Source of the DNA: an uncultured Selenomonadaceae bacterium
GTDB taxonomy: Bacteria; Bacillota; Negativicutes; Selenomonadales; Selenomonadaceae
Length of the DNA: 9,939 bases
Direction: 5' to 3'
Assembly (NCBI GenBank): GCA_958415865.1
Contig: CATYZV010000039.1
Span: 1-9,939 of the forward strand
The notes below the pieces were generated by a model. It saw only the letters and a list, made by a program, of their open reading frames with translations. It had not been told where the DNA came from and searched no databases. This document shows, piece after piece, positions 5,840-9,939 of the stretch. The translations under genes were made by a program, and so were the position numbers. Positions within the stretch are counted from its first letter, which is position 1, and each line of letters starts with the position of its first letter.

Positions 5840-7396
5840 ATGAACCGAAAATTATGGATGCTCGTCATTATGATTCTGTCTTTAAGTCTGATAATGGGCT
5901 GCGGCAGTGATAAATCCGCGTCAGATACTTCTTCATCAGGTGAAAAGACTTTCGTATTGGGTGATACGACTTTCAATCCGGAGAATAACGAGCCGGATGT
6001 CAATCCGCACAACGATAACAGCGGCTGGGCTGCTATCCGCTACGGCGTGGGTGAAACGCTGTTCCGCTATTCCGACAAGATGGAGATAGAACCGTGGATA
6101 GCGCAGAGCTATGAAAATATAGACCCGACTACTTGGAAAATAACTTTAAAAGATAATGTGAAATTCTCCAACGGACGTGCGGTCGATGCTCAAGCGGTAA
6201 AAGAATCCTTAGAACATCTGATTTCAGTGCATAAGCGTGCCGCAGGTGATCTGCATATCGCTTCTATAGAGGCGGACGGCAATGTGCTGACGATAAAGAC
6301 GGAAGTACCTGTACCTACGCTGCCCAATTACCTGTCTGATCCTTACGGCTGCGTCATAGATATGCAGGCAGGCATTTCACCGGAAGGCATTGTGGTGGGC
6401 ACCGGCCCGTATAAAGTTACGGAACTCGTATCGGGAGACCATTTGAATCTCGTCAAAAATGAAAATTACTGGAATGGCACGCCGAAGCTCGACAAGATAA
6501 CGGTGCGCACCATTTCTGACGGCGATACGCTTACGATGGCACTGCAGTCGGGCGAAATTGACGCTGCTTACGGTATGCCCTACGCTAGCTATTCGCTATT
6601 TCAAAACGATAAATACACATTCAGCAGTACACCGACTAGCCGTGCATTTTTTGCCTGGATGAATTTTAAAAGCCCTATAACGCAGGATGCCGCCGTGCGC
6701 AAGGCGATTGCCATGGGCATTGACAAAAAAGGCTTTGTCGATACGCTGCTGCACGGCAACGGCTATCCGGCTGTCGGCGTTTATCCCGATACATTTTCCT
6801 TCGGCGGCAATGCTGTGCATACTCAAAGCTATGACCCGGAAGGCGCAAAGCAGGTGCTGGAAAATGCCGGATGGAAAGACACTGACGGCGACGGCATACG
6901 CGAAAAGGACGGCAAAAAGCTCATCATCCGCTGGCTGACTTATCCGAGCCGCCAGGAACTGCCGCTTTTAGCTGAATCGGTGCAGTCCACGCTAAAGGAC
7001 ATCGGCATGGAAGTGCAGGTCAACAGCACCGCCGACCACAATAAGATAAGGGCAGATGCTTCGGCTTGGGATGTCTATGCCAGCGCGATGGTAACCGCGC
7101 CGACGGGCGATCCTGAGTACTTCTTCACTTACTGCACGCTCGATTCCTCCGACAGCAATGTCGGCCATTACCACAGCGATAAATTGGAAGCACTGGCCAA
7201 GCAGATGTCGCAGACTTTCGACGTGAACGAAAGAAGTTCTCTGGCTGTGCAGATGCAGCAGACTATTTTAGATGACAACGCCTATGTATTTGCTTCGCAC
7301 CTGCGCATGAGCATGATAGCCAAAGCGAACGTCAAAGGCCTCGTCGCGCATCCCTGCGATTTCTATGAAATAACTGCCGATCTCGACAAGGAGTAA
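5840..7396 (+). CDS. nikA: NikA-like substrate-binding lipoprotein (SBP family 5)
   Basis: This 518-residue protein is the extracytoplasmic binding component of the importer. It has a lipoprotein signal with lipobox LIMGC, so C21 is the lipidated residue; a Ser/Asp/Thr-rich tether (22-36) follows. The family 5 fold is shown by PWIAQSYENIDPTTWKITL (85-103), VKFSNGRAVDA (107-117), GTGPYKV (187-193), NENYWNGTPKLDKI (207-220), VRKAIAMGIDK (286-296) and WKDTDGDGIREKDGKKL (345-361). The last 40 residues (AKANVKGLV) parallel what I recall of E. coli NikA. It differs in the ligand pocket: around residue 443 there is GHYHSDK, and the region matching the NikA PRPFRF segment reads SDPYGCV (166-172) without an Arg. 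The start is ATG 5840 after AAAGGAAGG. The ligand may be nickel, another metal chelate, or a peptide. Confidence 0.85.
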   Translation: MNRKLWMLVIMILSLSLIMGCGSDKSASDTSSSGEKTFVLGDTTFNPENNEPDVNPHNDNSGWAAIRYGVGETLFRYSDKMEIEPWIAQSYENIDPTTWKITLKDNVKFSNGRAVDAQAVKESLEHLISVHKRAAGDLHIASIEADGNVLTIKTEVPVPTLPNYLSDPYGCVIDMQAGISPEGIVVGTGPYKVTELVSGDHLNLVKNENYWNGTPKLDKITVRTISDGDTLTMALQSGEIDAAYGMPYASYSLFQNDKYTFSSTPTSRAFFAWMNFKSPITQDAAVRKAIAMGIDKKGFVDTLLHGNGYPAVGVYPDTFSFGGNAVHTQSYDPEGAKQVLENAGWKDTDGDGIREKDGKKLIIRWLTYPSRQELPLLAESVQSTLKDIGMEVQVNSTADHNKIRADASAWDVYASAMVTAPTGDPEYFFTYCTLDSSDSNVGHYHSDKLEALAKQMSQTFDVNERSSLAVQMQQTILDDNAYVFASHLRMSMIAKANVKGLVAHPCDFYEITADLDKE

Positions 7397-7406
7397 GGGG
7401 ATATTT

Positions 7407-8204
7407 ATGCCGGAGGTTATTTCCTATAAAAATTTAGAAGTCTGCTATGACGGACGCGCTGTGGTGCAGGATATATCTTTTTCGCTGGCAAAAGGGAAAG
7501 TGCTCTGCATAGTCGGCGAATCGGGCAGCGGCAAGAGCACTCTGCTAAAGGCGGCAATGAACCTTTTAGGTGAGGATGGCACTATCGTAAAGGGCAGTAT
7601 TATTTTCAACGGCATTGATTTAATTGAAATGAAAAAAAGCGATAGGCAGAAATTGTACGGCAGGCATATCGCCATGATCTTTCAAGATGCCGCAGCTTCC
7701 TTCTGTCCCATGCGCACGATCGGCAGCCAGATATACGAATCTCTGGCTATCCATATGAAATGGAACAAAGCTGAGGCAAGGGAAAATGCACTTGCTCTAT
7801 TTCATAAAATCGGCTTGGAAGACGGAGCTAGGGTCTGGGACAGCTATCCGTTTGAACTGTCGGGCGGCATGAACCAGCGCGCCGCGGTGGCAGGAGCAAT
7901 GCTGATGAAGCCGGAGCTTTTATTGGCGGATGAGCCTACCAGCGCGCTCGATGTCTGCGCTCAAAAGCAGGTGCTAGATGAAATAAAGCAGTTATCCGCT
8001 GCATACGATACAGCGGCTGTCATAGTAACGCACGATATGGGCGTAGCAGAATACATGGCGGATTTCGTGCTCGTAATGCGCGGCGGACAGGCGGTAGAAT
8101 ACGGCGCGGCGGAAGAGGTTCTGCATAATCCGCAGTCTGATTATACGAAACTGCTATTAGATGCTGCGCCGAAATTGAGGAGAAAATGCCCATGCTGCAA
8201 GTAG
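7407..8204 (+). CDS. nikD: NikD-like ABC importer ATPase
   Basis: This is one of two cytoplasmic ATPases that drive the importer, 265 residues. All nucleotide-binding motifs are intact: Walker A GESGSGKST (37-45), Q-loop Q93 in MIFQDAAASF, signature LSGGMNQR (151-158), Walker B LLLADEPT (171-178), D-loop SALD, and switch H209. The protein is short like E. coli NikD (about 254). It lacks the roughly 60-residue C-terminal Opp/Dpp extension with its cysteine motif, which supports the nickel branch. The start is ATG 7407 with AAGGGG six bases upstream, ten bases after the lipoprotein stop. The C-terminus CPCCK (261-265) is encoded by DNA that also encodes the start of the next gene, so the cysteines may be a by-product of the overlap. 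Confidence 0.88.
   Translation: MPEVISYKNLEVCYDGRAVVQDISFSLAKGKVLCIVGESGSGKSTLLKAAMNLLGEDGTIVKGSIIFNGIDLIEMKKSDRQKLYGRHIAMIFQDAAASFCPMRTIGSQIYESLAIHMKWNKAEARENALALFHKIGLEDGARVWDSYPFELSGGMNQRAAVAGAMLMKPELLLADEPTSALDVCAQKQVLDEIKQLSAAYDTAAVIVTHDMGVAEYMADFVLVMRGGQAVEYGAAEEVLHNPQSDYTKLLLDAAPKLRRKCPCCK
8177..8182 (+). promoter_or_regulatory. Ribosome binding site deciding the second ATPase start
   Basis: GAGGAG lies within the end of the first ATPase gene. It is 9 bases from ATG 8192 but only 3 from ATG 8186, so the second ATG is the better start. Confidence 0.6.
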
Positions 8205-8941
8205 AACATTTGACAAAGCGTTTTAAATTGGACAATGGTACCGTGCAGACAGTGCTAGACGATGTGAGCTGCGCTGTCCGCCCCGGCGAAGCTGTTGCCA
8301 TAGTCGGCAGATCCGGCTCAGGCAAGACGACGCTCATCAAGGCAATAGCAGGTTTTACATCTGTGGATGCAGGCAGAATTATCTTCGGCGGCAAAGACAT
8401 CACCCATGCCCACGGACACGCGCAGCGTGAAGTCTACAAGGATATGCAGATGGTGTTTCAATCTCCTGCTGCATCGTTTGATCCGCGGCTGACTTTAGGC
8501 AGCAGCATAAGTGAACACTTGCGCAATCTGGGCATAAAAAAATCAGAGCGCACTGAGCTTGTAAAAAATCTATTAGAGCAGTGCAGCCTGCCGCCTGAGT
8601 TTATAAGCCGCTATCCGCACGAGGTCAGCGGCGGTCAGTGCCAGCGGGCAGCCATAGCCCGTGCCTTGACGGCAGAGCCGAAGCTGCTGCTATGCGATGA
8701 AGCGACGAGTGCATTGGACGTTACAGCGCAGGCGCAGATGATTTTTCTGCTAGAAAGATTAAAGCGCGAGCGCGGCATGGCGATACTGTTCGTCTGCCAC
8801 AATCTCGCTGTGGCTCAGTCCTTATGCGATAAGATAATAGTAATGCACAGCGGCACAGTGGCAGAGTCGGGCACGTCTGATGAAGTCATTAACCATCCTA
8901 AAAGTGAATATACAAAGCAGCTTTTAGATGCTGTATTATAA
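8192..8941 (+). CDS. nikE: NikE-like ABC importer ATPase
   Basis: This is the second ATPase of the importer, 249 residues from ATG 8192 (251 from ATG 8186; the ribosome binding site spacing favours 8192). It begins in the family style MLQVEHLTKRF. Numbered from 8192, the motifs are Walker A GRSGSGKTT (39-47), Q-loop Q90 in MVFQSPAASFDPR, signature VSGGQCQR (145-152), Walker B LLLCDEAT (165-172), D-loop SALD and switch H203, all complete. It overlaps the preceding ATPase gene, consistent with a 1:1 heterodimer through translational coupling. Length matches the short NikE type (about 268), without the Opp/Dpp cysteine extension. It is the last gene of the operon; a terminator follows its stop by a few bases. 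Confidence 0.88.
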   Translation: MLQVEHLTKRFKLDNGTVQTVLDDVSCAVRPGEAVAIVGRSGSGKTTLIKAIAGFTSVDAGRIIFGGKDITHAHGHAQREVYKDMQMVFQSPAASFDPRLTLGSSISEHLRNLGIKKSERTELVKNLLEQCSLPPEFISRYPHEVSGGQCQRAAIARALTAEPKLLLCDEATSALDVTAQAQMIFLLERLKRERGMAILFVCHNLAVAQSLCDKIIVMHSGTVAESGTSDEVINHPKSEYTKQLLDAVL

Positions 8942-8945
8942 CTAA

Positions 8946-8980
8946 AAAAGCTGTGAATCATTTTCAGATTCACAGCTTTT
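8946..8980. terminator. Bidirectional intrinsic terminator
   Basis: The arms AAAAGCTGTGAATC (8946-8959) and GATTCACAGCTTTT (8967-8980) form a perfect 14-bp stem with a 7-base loop. There are four T on the + side and a six-T tract on the - side (A-run 8944-8949). It separates the convergent importer operon and LysR gene and serves both. Confidence 0.92.
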
Positions 8981-8983
8981 AGC

Positions 8984-9877
8984 TCATTTATAGATGCTGT
9001 TGACGTAATTGATGAAGATCTTGATGAACTTGTAATTCGGATTCGTCTTTTTGTAGAGCAGATGGCACTGCACTTTGAAATCCGGCTCGATATCGTAATA
9101 GCCGTCGTAAAAGCCGAGATTGTTGACGAGCCGCTGAGAGAGCAGCGCACCTACGCGGTTCTGCTGGCAGTAGTGAATTATGGAATACGGCGTGGAGAAC
9201 CAAGCCTCCGTTTCCGGTGTGTAATTGTACTGCGCAAAGTAATTGTTGATGGTCGCGTGCATCAGGTAATACGGCGAATACTGCACCAGCGGATAGCTGC
9301 AGATTTCCTCGATGTTCACGGTATTGCCGCCGAATTCAATATTGGGCGCGTAATAGACCATGTGTTCATCGCAGAAACGCTGCTTTTCAAATCCTGCGAG
9401 ATTTTCACTCGATATATCGAGCGAGAATATGGACACGATGTCGAGGCTGCCTTCTTTGAGGCGGTGCAATAGTTCTTTCGATTCAAGGTTGTAGATATTG
9501 ATCTTGATATTGGCATTGTACTTTTTAAAATAGGTGATGTGCTGGTTCATAAGGATGTCGCCCAATGACATCGGTGCACCTATGGCCAGATGCACATCTT
9601 CGCCGCCGGTCAGCCTTCGCATATCCTTGACAGCAGAGGACAATTCTGCCACTATTTTTTCGGCGCGGGGCAGAAAGAGCTTTCCTTCGGCTGTTAGCTC
9701 ACTGCCGCTGCTGCTGAAATTTATCAGCTGCACACCCACAAGCTCTTCCAGCTTCTTCATCTGAAAGCTGAAGGTGGACTGCGTGATGTTTGCTTCTTTG
9801 GCTGCTACCGAAATATCTTTTACTCTGCTGTAGATAATGAAATTTTCTAATTGATGTATGCTCGGTAATTCAATCAT
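8984..9877 (-). CDS. LysR-type transcriptional regulator
   Basis: This 297-residue protein is a DNA-binding, effector-responsive regulator of normal family length. The N-terminal winged helix-turn-helix occupies about residues 5-65: HQLENFIIYSRVKDISVAAKE, then the recognition helix in ITQSTFSFQMKKLEELVG, then LTAEGKLFLPRA. A linker helix follows (70-90). The effector-binding domain (about 95-297) has the two-lobe LysR_substrate pattern, for example GSLDIVSIF (143-151). The effector is not predictable; the protein is unusually rich in Tyr and Asn toward the end. The start is ATG at 9875-9877 with only a weak ribosome binding site (GCAGAG), which may mean low expression. It converges on the importer operon, so regulation of that operon is possible but not implied by layout; a divergent target beyond the right edge is more typical. 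The 20-bp inverted repeat at 9898-9917 is a candidate operator. Confidence 0.9.
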   Translation of the reverse strand: MIELPSIHQLENFIIYSRVKDISVAAKEANITQSTFSFQMKKLEELVGVQLINFSSSGSELTAEGKLFLPRAEKIVAELSSAVKDMRRLTGGEDVHLAIGAPMSLGDILMNQHITYFKKYNANIKINIYNLESKELLHRLKEGSLDIVSIFSLDISSENLAGFEKQRFCDEHMVYYAPNIEFGGNTVNIEEICSYPLVQYSPYYLMHATINNYFAQYNYTPETEAWFSTPYSIIHYCQQNRVGALLSQRLVNNLGFYDGYYDIEPDFKVQCHLLYKKTNPNYKFIKIFINYVNSIYK

Positions 9878-9897
9878 AGGTACTCTGCTACTAAAAA

Positions 9898-9917
9898 TAT
9901 AGACAAATGTATCTATA
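9898..9917. repeat. Inverted repeat TATAGA-N8-TCTATA, candidate LysR operator
   Basis: These are perfect 6-bp arms with an 8-base spacer, beginning 20 bases upstream of the LysR start codon and overlapping plausible -10 sequences on either strand. Position and symmetry fit autoregulation. The AT-rich arms mean that chance cannot be excluded. Confidence 0.5.
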
Positions 9918-9939
9918 CTAGATGTTTCGCTACAATCTC

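Noticed and set aside
9062..9472. 136-codon + strand frame opposite the LysR gene
   Set aside because: It is antisense to a complete LysR-type gene, has no ribosome binding site and gives no recognisable protein.
1..9939. Mobile element, CRISPR array, tRNA or rRNA gene
   Set aside because: I found no direct-repeat arrays, transposase or integrase motifs, tRNA-like cloverleaf sequences or rRNA signatures on either strand.

Overview
The window reads as a chromosomal segment of an anaerobic bacterium in the Negativicutes (Selenomonas/Megamonas/Veillonella relatives). I infer this from the combination of a membrane-bound sodium-pumping decarboxylase with a short Veillonella-type beta subunit, mid-range GC content, Firmicute-type strong ribosome binding sites, and a NikABCDE-like ABC importer with short ATPases. 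I see no rRNA, tRNA, CRISPR array, insertion sequence or phage gene, and no gap between genes longer than about 170 bases.

Region 1 (1-1732, + strand) is the 3' end of a sodium-translocating biotin-dependent decarboxylase operon. It holds an OadG/MmdD-like membrane anchor subunit, the OadB/MmdB/GcdB-type beta subunit carrying every classical sodium/proton pathway residue, and a 57-residue protein whose start resembles the start of a biotin carrier protein. The carboxyltransferase and the biotin carrier must be upstream of the window or elsewhere. The operon ends at a bidirectional terminator (1805-1843).

Region 2 (1860-3083, - strand) is a stand-alone RlmI-family 23S rRNA cytosine methyltransferase. 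It has its own sigma70-type promoter (3121-3149), and a perfect 11-bp palindrome lies in that promoter's spacer.

Region 3 (3252-8941, + strand) is one tightly packed six-gene operon: a small class I SAM-dependent methyltransferase, two NikB/NikC-like permeases, a NikA-like lipoprotein, and two short NikD/NikE-like ATPases. Gene junctions are 3 nt apart, a 4-nt GTGA overlap, 90 nt, 10 nt, and an overlap of 13-19 nt. The design is that of a metal (probably nickel) or metal-chelate importer with a small-molecule methyltransferase as first gene. The binding protein appears to differ from E. coli NikA at ligand-contacting positions, so the true substrate is open. A bidirectional terminator (8946-8980) closes it.

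Region 4 (8984-9877, - strand) is a LysR-type regulator converging on the importer operon. A perfect inverted repeat sits just upstream of its start and may be its operator; its regulated genes are probably beyond the right edge.

The most interesting points are the methyltransferase built into a metal-importer operon, the unusual ligand-site positions of the binding protein, and the unassigned 57-residue protein of the decarboxylase operon.
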